Assembly: GCF_913055165.1 (NCBI RefSeq)
Contig: NZ_CAJXJS010000001.1
Location: forward strand, 62,001-126,000
Length of the DNA stretch: 64,000 bases
Direction of reading: 5' to 3'
Source of the DNA: an uncultured Devosia sp.
GTDB taxonomy: Bacteria > Pseudomonadota > Alphaproteobacteria > Rhizobiales > Devosiaceae
The notes under the pieces were generated by a model. The model was given only the letters and a program-made list of their open reading frames with translations, did no database searches and was not told where the DNA came from. Below, piece by piece: positions 17,152-25,328 of this stretch. The first letter of the stretch is position 1. Each line of letters starts with the position of its first letter. The position numbers were made by a program, and so were the translations under genes.

Positions 17152-18405
17152 ATGCGTGGTCTTAATATGTCAACCGCGGTCGTTACGGCCGCAATGATGC
17201 TCACTTCGGGCGCAGCCATCGCCCAGGAACAGGTGGAAGTGCTGCACTGGTGGACATCGGGTGGCGAAGCTGCTGCCCTCAATGTCCTCAAGGAGGACCT
17301 GCAGGCCCAGGGCATCGGCTGGCTCGATATGCCCGTGGCCGGTGGCGGTGGCGAAGGCGCCATGACCGTGCTGCGTGCCCGCGTCACCGCAGGCTCGCCA
17401 CCCACGGCCGTGCAGATGCTGGGTTTCGACATCCTGGACTGGGCTGCCGAAGGTTCGCTCGGCAACCTCGATGAAGTCGCCGCGGCCGAAGGCTGGGATG
17501 CTGTCGTGCCGACAGCACTGCAGGGCTTTGCCAAGTATGACGGCCATTGGGTCTCGGCCCCGGTCAATGTCCATTCGACCAACTGGGTCTGGGCCAACAA
17601 GGCGATCCTGGATGAACTCGGGCTAGCCCAGCCCACGACCTGGGACGAATTCGTGGCGGCGATGCAGGCAGCCAAGGATGCCGGTTATGTCGGACTCGCC
17701 CATGGTGGGCAGCCCTGGCAGGAAGCAACGATGTTCGACTCTGTCGTGATCGGGGCCGGCGGTACAGACCTCTACAAGCGCGCCTTCATGGACCTTGATC
17801 CCGCAGCGCTCAGCTCTCCGGAAATGGTCGAGGCGTTCACGCGTATGGAGACCCTGCGCAGTTTCGTGGACGACAATTTCTCGGGCCGCGACTGGAACCT
17901 GGCTTCGGCCATGGTGATCAACAAGGAAGCCGCCTTCCAGATCATGGGTGACTGGGCCAAGGGCGAGTTCCTGAATGCCGGAAAGGTTCCCGGAACAGAC
18001 TTCCTCTGCTTCCGCGTGCCCGGTTCGGAAGGAACGGTGACATTCAATGCCGACCAGTTCGCCATGTTCAACGTCAACGAGGGCTTCCGCCCGGCGCAGC
18101 AGAAGATGGCTTCGGCGATCATGTCTCCCTCATTCCAGATCGCTTTCAATAAGGTCAAGGGCTCGGTGCCGGCACGAACGGACGTTTCCGGCGATGAACT
18201 CGACGCCTGCGGTCAACAGGGCATGGCCGAACTCGCAGCCGCTGCCGAAGCCGGCACGCTGCTCGGCTCGGCAGCCCAGGGTCATGCTCACCCGGCGGCC
18301 GTCAAGAACGCCATCTATGACGTCGTCACCGCCCACTTCAACGGCGAATACGATGCCGCAACGGCGGCTCAGGAGCTCGCGGCTGCGGTAGCGGCCGCCC
18401 AGTAA
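17152..18405 (+). CDS. Sugar ABC transporter substrate-binding protein (CUT1, GtsA-like)
   Basis: Start at ATG 17152 with GGGAGG eight bases upstream; the N-terminus ([20 protein letters not shown] and following AAIAQ) is a signal peptide. The mature protein begins [20 protein letters not shown]. Family segments [38 protein letters not shown] and [10 protein letters not shown] are present. It is clearly homologous along its length to the orphan binding protein at 30300. Delivers a sugar-like ligand to the permeases that follow. Confidence 0.96.
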   Translation: MRGLNMSTAVVTAAMMLTSGAAIAQEQVEVLHWWTSGGEAAALNVLKEDLQAQGIGWLDMPVAGGGGEGAMTVLRARVTAGSPPTAVQMLGFDILDWAAEGSLGNLDEVAAAEGWDAVVPTALQGFAKYDGHWVSAPVNVHSTNWVWANKAILDELGLAQPTTWDEFVAAMQAAKDAGYVGLAHGGQPWQEATMFDSVVIGAGGTDLYKRAFMDLDPAALSSPEMVEAFTRMETLRSFVDDNFSGRDWNLASAMVINKEAAFQIMGDWAKGEFLNAGKVPGTDFLCFRVPGSEGTVTFNADQFAMFNVNEGFRPAQQKMASAIMSPSFQIAFNKVKGSVPARTDVSGDELDACGQQGMAELAAAAEAGTLLGSAAQGHAHPAAVKNAIYDVVTAHFNGEYDAATAAQELAAAVAAAQ

Positions 18406-18417
18406 GCCCTCCCGGGC

Positions 18418-18441
18418 GGGGTCGGGCTCAGGTCCGGCCCC
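18418..18441 (+). terminator. Stem-loop after the second sugar-binding-protein gene
   Basis: GGGGTCGGGC (18418-18427), loop TCAG, and GTCCGGCCCC (18432-18441) form a 10-bp stem with two G-T wobbles. It starts 12 bases after the stop codon and lacks a T-run, consistent with an intercistronic mRNA stabiliser. Confidence 0.6.
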
Positions 18442-18526
18442 AACTGGCTCCCCAACGAGCCGGCTGACTATTCAAGAACTGTATTTGCGTCCGGGCAAGA
18501 GCGCCGGGACGGATCGGGAGGGCGCG

Positions 18527-19426
18527 ATGCCTATCCAATCTCGCCAGGCGGACCTACGAACCCGCTTGCAGGACTTAATACCGAAAATCGTGCTGGCCCC
18601 GTCGCTGGCCGTCGTCCTGATCTTCGTCTACGGCTTCATCGCCTTTACGGTCTATCTGTCGATGACCGATTCCAAGATGCTGCCGAGCTTCGATTTCATC
18701 GGGCTGGAGAATTTCGGGCGGCTGTTCGCCCTGCCGGCGTGGAACACGGCTCTCGTCAACCTGGTGATCTTTGCGACGCTCTATATCGCGATCTGCACGG
18801 TCATCGGCCTCGGGCTGGCGATCCTGCTCGACCAGAAGATTCGCGGCGAAGGCGTGTTGCGTCCGATCTACCTCTATCCCATGGCGCTGTCGTTCATCGT
18901 CACCGGCACGGCCTGGAAGTGGTTCCTCGACCCCGGCCTCGGGCTCGAAAACACCATGCATCTGTGGGGCTGGACGAGTTTCGAATTCAACTGGATCAAG
19001 GATCGCAACATGGCGATCTACACGCTGGTGCTCGCCGCCGTCTGGCAGACATCCGGCTTTGTCATGGCCATGTTCCTGGCGGGCCTCCGGGGCATCGACA
19101 ACGAGATCCTCAAGGCCGCGCAGATCGATGGGGCATCCAATGTGGCGCTCTATCGCCGGATCGTCATCCCCATGCTGCGCCCGGCCTTCCTCTCGGCCTT
19201 CGTGATCCTCTTCCACATGGCCATCAAGTCCTATGACCTGGTGATTGCGCTGACGGGTGGCGGCCCCGGTCGGGCCACCGAGCTGCCCGCGACCTTCATG
19301 TATTCCTACACTTTCACCCGCAACTCCATGGGCATCGGCGCCGCCAGCGCGGTGATCATGCTCATGACCGTCGCGGCCATCATGATCCCGTACCTTTATT
19401 CCGAGCTGGGGGCGAAAAAAGAATGA
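18527..19426 (+). CDS. Sugar ABC transporter permease (MalF-type)
   Basis: 299 residues from ATG 18527, chosen for GGGAGG nine bases upstream over an upstream TTG. Six hydrophobic helices; the EAA motif reads NEILKAAQIDGASNVALYRR. The segment MAIKSYDLVIALTGGGPGRA is the conserved CUT1 block before the last helices. Overlaps the next permease by four bases (ATGA). Confidence 0.95.
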   Translation: MPIQSRQADLRTRLQDLIPKIVLAPSLAVVLIFVYGFIAFTVYLSMTDSKMLPSFDFIGLENFGRLFALPAWNTALVNLVIFATLYIAICTVIGLGLAILLDQKIRGEGVLRPIYLYPMALSFIVTGTAWKWFLDPGLGLENTMHLWGWTSFEFNWIKDRNMAIYTLVLAAVWQTSGFVMAMFLAGLRGIDNEILKAAQIDGASNVALYRRIVIPMLRPAFLSAFVILFHMAIKSYDLVIALTGGGPGRATELPATFMYSYTFTRNSMGIGAASAVIMLMTVAAIMIPYLYSELGAKKE

Positions 19427-20304
19427 GTGCCGTCAGTCAAGATACCGCGGTCAAGACCAGCCGCGTCGCCCAGGTCTTCATCTATTTGACCCTGGTGCTG
19501 TTCGCGCTGTTCTACCTGCTGCCGCTCTACGTGATGCTGACCAATTCGCTCAAGCCGCTGAGCGAAATCACCGGCGGCGACATGATGAGCCTGCCGCGGG
19601 CACTGACCTTCGAGCCCTGGCTCAGCGCCTGGGCCACGGCGCAGGTCGGCGTCTCGCCGACCGGCCTCAGGCCCTACTTCCTCAATTCGATCCTGATGGT
19701 CGTTCCCGCCGTCGCCATCTCGACCGTGATGGGTGCGCTCAATGGCTACATCCTCACCAAATGGCGGTTCCGGGGCGATACGCTGCTGTTCGGGCTGATG
19801 CTGTTCTCCTGCTTCATCCCGTTCCAGATCGTGCTCATTCCCATGGCCCGCATGCTGGGGCTGATGGGCATAGCTGGCACGACCCAGGGCCTGGTTCTGG
19901 TGCACGTGGTCTATGGCATCGGCTTCTCGACGCTCTATTTCCGCAACTACTACGCCTCGTTCCCGACCGAACTGGTACGTGCGGCAATGATCGATGGCGC
20001 CGGCTTCTTCCGCATCTTCTGGCGCATCATGCTGCCGGTGTCCGGGCCCATCGCCGTCGTCACCATCATCTGGCAGTTCACCAATATCTGGAACGACTTC
20101 CTGTTCGGCGCCTCCTTTGCCGGGCTCAACGCCATGCCGATGACCGTGGCGCTCAATAACCTGGTCAACTCATCGACCGGCGTTCGCGAGTACAACGTCC
20201 ACTTCGCAGGGGCCATCATGGCCGCCCTGCCGACATTGCTCGTCTACATCGTCGCCGGCCGCTTCTTCGTCCGCGGCCTGATGGCCGGTTCCGTGAAAGG
20301 ATAA
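19423..20304 (+). CDS. Sugar ABC transporter permease (MalG-type)
   Basis: 293 residues; six predicted helices, EAA loop TELVRAAMIDGAGFFRIFWR, and the C-terminal RFFVRGLMAGSVKG typical of MalG-type subunits. Strongly similar in pattern to the permease at 9477, suggesting that the two importers arose by duplication or share ancestry. Coupled to the upstream permease by ATGA overlap. Confidence 0.95.
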   Translation: MSAVSQDTAVKTSRVAQVFIYLTLVLFALFYLLPLYVMLTNSLKPLSEITGGDMMSLPRALTFEPWLSAWATAQVGVSPTGLRPYFLNSILMVVPAVAISTVMGALNGYILTKWRFRGDTLLFGLMLFSCFIPFQIVLIPMARMLGLMGIAGTTQGLVLVHVVYGIGFSTLYFRNYYASFPTELVRAAMIDGAGFFRIFWRIMLPVSGPIAVVTIIWQFTNIWNDFLFGASFAGLNAMPMTVALNNLVNSSTGVREYNVHFAGAIMAALPTLLVYIVAGRFFVRGLMAGSVKG

Positions 20305-20308
20305 GGCC

Positions 20309-21418
20309 ATGGGCTTTCTCGATATCTCGCACGTTTCCAAGGCCTATGGCGCCGTGCAGGTGCTGCACGAGGTCGATATCTCGGTGGAGGAGGGCGAGTT
20401 CATTGTGCTCGTCGGGCCCTCGGGCTGCGGAAAATCGACGCTGATGAACATGATCGCCGGGCTCGAACCGATCACCAAGGGCGATATCAGCATTCGTGGC
20501 CGCGTCATGAACGGCGTGCACCCGTCCAAGCGCAACATTGCCATGGTGTTCCAGAGCTACGCGCTCTACCCCAACATGACCGTGGCGCAGAACATGACCT
20601 TCGGTCTCGAAATGCATGGCGTGCCCAAGCCGGAGCGCGAGCGCCTCTTGGCCGACGTGGCCAAGCTGCTGCAGATTGATCATCTGCTGGAGCGCAAGCC
20701 AGGTGCCCTCTCAGGCGGGCAGCGGCAGCGCGTGGCCATGGGCCGGGCGCTGGTGCGCAATCCCGACGTCTTCCTCTTCGACGAACCGCTCTCCAATCTC
20801 GACGCCAAGCTGCGCGTCGACATGCGCACCGAGATCAAGAAGCTGCACCAGAACCTCGGCACGACCATCGTCTATGTGACCCATGACCAGATCGAGGCCC
20901 TGACGCTCTCGACCCGCATCGCCGTGATGAACAAGGGCTATATCCAGCAGTTGGGAACGCCCAAGGAAATCTACGACACGCCGGCCAACCTGTTCGTTGC
21001 CACCTTCATGGGATCTCCGGCCATGAACATCATCCCGGCCACCGTGCGGGTCGAGGATGGGGCGCCCTATGCCGAAATCACCGATGCCCGCGGCCACCTG
21101 CAATCGCTCAAGTTCAGCCAGGCCAACATGGCCGAGTGGAACGGCAAGGAGATCATGCTCGGCATCAGGCCGGAGGCCATTACCGACATCGATGGCGCCG
21201 ATCGCAAGTCGCAGAACATCCAGCGCTTTTCCAACATCGTCACAGTGACCGAGCCGGCCGGTTCGGACACGTTCGTGACCATGACGGTTTCGGGGCGCGA
21301 CGTCGTTGCCCGCATGCGGGCGGACGCCTCGGTTGCGGCGCGCGACAGCTTTGAATTTGCCGTCAACATGGACAAGGCCGTGGCCTTCGACCCCAAGACC
21401 GAGGCGCGCATTCGCTGA
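20309..21418 (+). CDS. Sugar ABC transporter ATP-binding protein (MalK/UgpC type)
   Basis: 369 residues with Walker A GPSGCGKST, Q-loop VFQSYALYPNM, signature LSGGQRQRVAMGRALV, Walker B VFLFDEPLSNLDAKLR and H-loop YVTHDQIEALT all intact, plus a C-terminal TOBE region. Energises the permeases upstream. Its stop overlaps the start of the GMC oxidoreductase gene, so importer and oxidase are made together. Confidence 0.96.
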   Translation: MGFLDISHVSKAYGAVQVLHEVDISVEEGEFIVLVGPSGCGKSTLMNMIAGLEPITKGDISIRGRVMNGVHPSKRNIAMVFQSYALYPNMTVAQNMTFGLEMHGVPKPERERLLADVAKLLQIDHLLERKPGALSGGQRQRVAMGRALVRNPDVFLFDEPLSNLDAKLRVDMRTEIKKLHQNLGTTIVYVTHDQIEALTLSTRIAVMNKGYIQQLGTPKEIYDTPANLFVATFMGSPAMNIIPATVRVEDGAPYAEITDARGHLQSLKFSQANMAEWNGKEIMLGIRPEAITDIDGADRKSQNIQRFSNIVTVTEPAGSDTFVTMTVSGRDVVARMRADASVAARDSFEFAVNMDKAVAFDPKTEARIR

Positions 21419-22914
21419 TGAGCCCGGATGTCATCATCATCGGCTCGGGCATCGGCGGCAGCACCATGGCCGCCGCCCTAGCCCCCACGGGGAGGTCCAT
21501 ACTGATCCTCGAGCGGGGCGAACGTTTGCGCGATAGCCCGGAGGCTCGTGATGCAAGCGCCATATTCGGCCGTGGCCACTTCCGTCCCAAGGAAACCTGG
21601 CTGGATGGCGAGGGGCGCCAATTCAATCCCGGCAACTACTACCTGGTCGGGGGCAATTCCAAGTTCTTCGGCGCGGTGCTGATCCGGTACCGGCGCGAAG
21701 ATTTCGGCAGGATCAATCACCTCGGCGGGACCACGACCGGATGGCCGATCACCTATGATGAACTGGAAGCGGACTACCAGGCCGCCGAGGCGCTGTATCG
21801 CGTGCGCGGCACGACGTCCGAAGACCCGAGCGAACCACCGCATTCCGGGCAGTATCCGTTCCCGCCTGTCCCGGATGAGCCCTGCATTGCCGATCTGCGG
21901 CGCCGGTTGAAGTCGGTTGGGCTGCATCCGGCGAGCCTGCCCCTGGGCGTCGACATCGACCGCTGGCTGGCGCGGGGCGCGACGCCCTGGGACGCGTTCC
22001 CCGACACAGTGAGGGCCAAGAGCGACGCTGAAAGCGTCGGCCTCGCGGAAGCACTCAAGCACCCCAATGTCACGCTTTCTACCGGCACCCGCGCCCTCCG
22101 TCTCATCGCCAATGGGGAGGGACGGATCACCGGGGTTGAAGTCGAAAGAGCGTGCCGTCGCGAGGTGCTCACTGCACCCACCATCGTGCTGAGCGCCGGC
22201 GCCGTGCAGTCGGTCGCGCTCCTGCTGGCCTCGGCGGACGATGACCACCCCCGCGGCCTCGCCAACAGCTCCGACCAGGTCGGCCGCAACTTCATGAACC
22301 ACAATTGTTCAGCCGTTCTGGCCTTGCACCCGCTGCGCAAGAACACGTCCGTCTACCAGAAGACGCTCACGATCAACGACTTCTACCAGCGGGGCGGGGA
22401 GGGGGACACGCCGCTGGGCAATATCCAGCTGCTGGGCAAGATTTCAGGGCCGATCCTGGCCGCGTCCTCGCCGCTGCCCGGACCGCTGGCGGACTGGGTG
22501 GCCCGGAGGTCGGTGGACCTCTATGCCATGTCGGAAGACCTGCCCAATCCGGAAAGCCGGGTCACACTCGTCGACGGCCAGGTTCGGCTCGACTGGAAGC
22601 GGTCGAACTGGGAAGCGCATCTCGCCTTGGTCCGCAAGCTCAAGGACGTGCTGCGCAGGGCCGGCTTTCCGATCGTTCTGGCCCGTCCGTTCGACCGGCG
22701 TACGCCTAGCCACCAATGCGGCACCGCCCGCATGGGGAATGACCCCAGAACCGCCGTGGTGGACACCACATGCAGGAGCTTCGATCACCCCAATCTCTAC
22801 ATTGTCGATGCCTCGGTCCTCCCCACCTCGGCGGCGGTCAACCCGGCGCTGACCATTGCCGCCCTGGCGCTGCGGAGCGCTCGGCACCTCGCGCAACACG
22901 ACCTGGCGGCCTGA
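21418..22914 (+). CDS. GMC-family FAD oxidoreductase (pyranose/glycoside oxidase-like)
   Basis: 498 residues. An FAD Rossmann motif IIIGSGIGGSTMAA (about 6-19) opens the protein; the GMC flavin segment NYYLVGGNSKFFGAVL follows near residue 75. The C-terminal catalytic region has His in SHQCGTARMG (about 432) and Asn in SAAVNPALTIAAL (about 475), the GMC His/Asn pair. No signal peptide, so cytoplasmic. Layout and length resemble bacterial pyranose/glycoside-3-oxidases rather than choline dehydrogenases. Direct fusion of its start to the ATPase stop suggests it oxidises the imported sugar or glycoside. Electron acceptor unknown. Confidence 0.87.
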   Translation: MSPDVIIIGSGIGGSTMAAALAPTGRSILILERGERLRDSPEARDASAIFGRGHFRPKETWLDGEGRQFNPGNYYLVGGNSKFFGAVLIRYRREDFGRINHLGGTTTGWPITYDELEADYQAAEALYRVRGTTSEDPSEPPHSGQYPFPPVPDEPCIADLRRRLKSVGLHPASLPLGVDIDRWLARGATPWDAFPDTVRAKSDAESVGLAEALKHPNVTLSTGTRALRLIANGEGRITGVEVERACRREVLTAPTIVLSAGAVQSVALLLASADDDHPRGLANSSDQVGRNFMNHNCSAVLALHPLRKNTSVYQKTLTINDFYQRGGEGDTPLGNIQLLGKISGPILAASSPLPGPLADWVARRSVDLYAMSEDLPNPESRVTLVDGQVRLDWKRSNWEAHLALVRKLKDVLRRAGFPIVLARPFDRRTPSHQCGTARMGNDPRTAVVDTTCRSFDHPNLYIVDASVLPTSAAVNPALTIAALALRSARHLAQHDLAA

Positions 22915-23017
22915 GAGGTGGTGATGGACAGGAGCGCGCGGCAAATCCCTTGTGACCCTGACCGGAATCGGGCCTGCGCACCGACGCGGGAATGCTATGG
23001 TTCACGCCTCGCTTGTG

Positions 23018-23034
23018 CGGCGGATCGACCGCCG
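23018..23034 (+). promoter_or_regulatory. Small hairpin in the leader of the LacI gene
   Basis: CGGCGG (23018-23023) and CCGCCG (23029-23034) form a perfect six-pair stem with loop ATCGA, ending seven bases before the AAGGGG ribosome binding site. It may influence translation of the regulator. Confidence 0.3.
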
Positions 23035-23054
23035 CGGATAAAGGGGCAATGAAT

Positions 23055-24113
23055 ATGGCGAATAATGACCGCAGGCCGACCATTATCGACGTGGCGCGCC
23101 GGGCCGGCGTTTCCAAGTCCACCGTAAGCCTGGTGCTGCAGAACAGCCCCTTGGTCAAGGACGCCACAAGAGAGCAGGTGCGGGCCGCCATGGCCGAGAT
23201 CGGCTATGTCTACAATCGGTCCGCCGCCAAGCTGCGCAAGTCCAACCCCGACCTGATCGGACTGGTCATCAACGACCTCAGGAACCCCTTCTTCACCGAA
23301 TTCGCGACGTCCCTGCAGATGGCCCTCTCCAGCCGGGGCTATGCGGCAGTCATCGCCAATACCGATGAGGATCCGGACCTGCAGACCGACGTGGTGGGCG
23401 CCATGATCGAGCATGGCGTGGCCGCGCTGATCATCTCCCCCGCCTATGGCGAGGATTCGGCGACCTTTGACACGATCCAGCGCGCGGGCATCCCCGCCAT
23501 GCAGGTGCTGCGCAAGGTCGACCCGCGTACCGACCTCTTCCCCTTTTCGGCGCCCGATTATGTCAGCGGCAGCCACGCGGCCACCGAACACCTGCTGCAG
23601 ACCGGCGCCCGGCGCATTGCCTTTGTCGGCGGCCTCGAAGGCCGCGGCGTCACCAGCGAGCGCATGTCCGGCTATCTCGACCTGCTCAAGGCCTGGGGTA
23701 TGGAGCCGCTGGTCTTTACCGGTTCGGCCACGCGGACCTTCGGCCGCGAGATCGCCAGGACACTGGCGGACCAGCATCCCGACGTCGATGCCGTCATCTG
23801 CTTCAACGACCAGGTTGCCCTGGGAATGATGTCGGGCTGTGCCGAAATCGGGCGGCAGGTGGGGAGCGACCTCAGGATCGTCGGCTTCGACGATATCGAG
23901 GAGGTCGCCCATAGCTGGCCGGCACTCAGCTCGGTCCGCTGCGACATTGCCCGCTTCGGCCGCTCGACCGCGGAAACCGTGGTGGCCTGGCTCGAAGAGG
24001 GGCAGGTACCGCCACCCGAACATCGCACCGAAGTATCTCTGATCGTCCGTCAATCGAGCGGCGGCGCGGGATCGGATGACATTGAGACCCGGCACGCGGA
24101 AGCCGGGACATAG
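23055..24113 (+). CDS. LacI-family transcriptional regulator
   Basis: 352 residues from ATG 23055, chosen because AAGGGG is eight bases upstream; an ATG at 23049 is an alternative. The N-terminal helix-turn-helix and hinge read PTIIDVARRAGVSKSTVSLV with AAKLRKSNPDLIGLVI after. The periplasmic-binding-like effector domain contains RNPFFTEFATSLQMALSSRG, RIAFVGGLEGRGVTSERMSG, DAVICFNDQVALGMM and RIVGFDDIEEVAHSWPALSS. It sits inside the sugar catabolic locus and is the obvious candidate to bind the TTTGGAACGTTCCAAA-type palindromes at 13071, 13124, 28401 and 30164. Confidence 0.95.
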   Translation: MANNDRRPTIIDVARRAGVSKSTVSLVLQNSPLVKDATREQVRAAMAEIGYVYNRSAAKLRKSNPDLIGLVINDLRNPFFTEFATSLQMALSSRGYAAVIANTDEDPDLQTDVVGAMIEHGVAALIISPAYGEDSATFDTIQRAGIPAMQVLRKVDPRTDLFPFSAPDYVSGSHAATEHLLQTGARRIAFVGGLEGRGVTSERMSGYLDLLKAWGMEPLVFTGSATRTFGREIARTLADQHPDVDAVICFNDQVALGMMSGCAEIGRQVGSDLRIVGFDDIEEVAHSWPALSSVRCDIARFGRSTAETVVAWLEEGQVPPPEHRTEVSLIVRQSSGGAGSDDIETRHAEAGT

Positions 24114-24140
24114 ATTTGCGCCTTAGGGCAGGAGGAAGAA

Positions 24141-25313
24141 TTGAAGGAAGTTCGCGTCGCAGTTCTTGGAGCGTCGGGCTGGATGGGCAAGGTCCACACC
24201 ATGGCCTACAGCACGTTCCCGCATTTCCTTGGAACGGCGCACGGCACAGCACGCGTGGTGGCGTTGGTCGAGCACAATCCTGATCTCCTGAAGGACACAG
24301 AGGTTCGCGCCCCGGACGCGCGGATCGAGACCAATTGGCAATCCGTGATTGCCGACCCCGACATCGACCTCATCGATATTTGCCTCCCCGACAATCTCCA
24401 TTACGAGGTCGCCAAGGCGGCCCTGCTCGCTGGCAAGCACGTCTATTGCGAAAAGCCGCTGGCGGATACCGCCGCTCAGGCGCGCGAACTGGCCGATATC
24501 GCCAGGGCCAAGGGCCTGATCGCCCGAGTCGGTCACGCCTTTCCGCGCAACCCGGTGCATGACCTGGCCAAGGACATCATCCAGTCTGGCGAGATCGGCG
24601 ACATCCTGCTGTTCAAGGGTTGCCAGCATATCGACATGTATGCCGATCCCGCCGCGCCCTTCATGTGGCGTGCCGATGGCAAGCTGGCCCCGACCGGCAT
24701 CGTCGGCGACACCGGCTCGCATGTCTTCAGCTTCATGGACTTTCTTGTCGGCCGGGTCAGTTCGCTGATCGCCGACAACATCATCAGCACAAGGATGCGG
24801 CCGGTGGTGGCGGGCAGCCAGCTTGGCCGGGGCGGCGAGCTGACCGGGGCCGAGGAGATGGCCGAGGTCACCAATCCTGACGCGACCAATATCCTCGTCA
24901 AATTCGCCAATGGCGCCAGCGGCATTGTCGATTTCAGCCGCATCGCCATGGGCCGCAAGTTCCGCCAGACCTACGAGATCTACGGCACCAAGGGCAGCCT
25001 CGCCTATGACTATGACGAGGTGAACCGCCTGCGCTTCTATTCCAATGCCGACAGATCTGGCCGACAGGGCTTCCGGGAAATCGACGTCGGCACCGAGAAT
25101 GCCACCTATCGCGCCTTCCTGCCGCTGCCGAACTTTGCCCTGGGCTACAATGAGAGCAAGATCATCGAGGCCTTCGAGGTGATCCGCTCGATCACCAGCA
25201 ACAGTCCGGCCTGGCCGACCTTCGAGAGCGGCCACCACATCTGCCAGATCGTGGACGCCTGCATGCAATCCTCGCGGACCCGAAGCTGGGTCGACATCCC
25301 GGCTGCGGCCTGA
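24141..25313 (+). CDS. Gfo/Idh/MocA-family NAD(P)-dependent oxidoreductase
   Basis: 390 residues from TTG 24141, supported by AGGAGGAAGAA immediately upstream. Rossmann loop VAVLGASGWMGK at the N-terminus; DIDLIDICLPDNLHYEVAKA and the family motif YCEKPLADT (Lys and Pro of the EKP signature) follow, then GDTGSHVFSFMDFLVG containing the conserved Asp/His region. Members oxidise or reduce hydroxyls of sugars, inositols or glycosides using NAD(P). Close packing after the LacI gene suggests a step in the sugar route, perhaps interconverting hydroxy and keto forms made by the GMC enzyme. Specific substrate unknown. Confidence 0.93.
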   Translation: MKEVRVAVLGASGWMGKVHTMAYSTFPHFLGTAHGTARVVALVEHNPDLLKDTEVRAPDARIETNWQSVIADPDIDLIDICLPDNLHYEVAKAALLAGKHVYCEKPLADTAAQARELADIARAKGLIARVGHAFPRNPVHDLAKDIIQSGEIGDILLFKGCQHIDMYADPAAPFMWRADGKLAPTGIVGDTGSHVFSFMDFLVGRVSSLIADNIISTRMRPVVAGSQLGRGGELTGAEEMAEVTNPDATNILVKFANGASGIVDFSRIAMGRKFRQTYEIYGTKGSLAYDYDEVNRLRFYSNADRSGRQGFREIDVGTENATYRAFLPLPNFALGYNESKIIEAFEVIRSITSNSPAWPTFESGHHICQIVDACMQSSRTRSWVDIPAAA

Positions 25314-25328
25314 TCGCGAGCGTGTGTG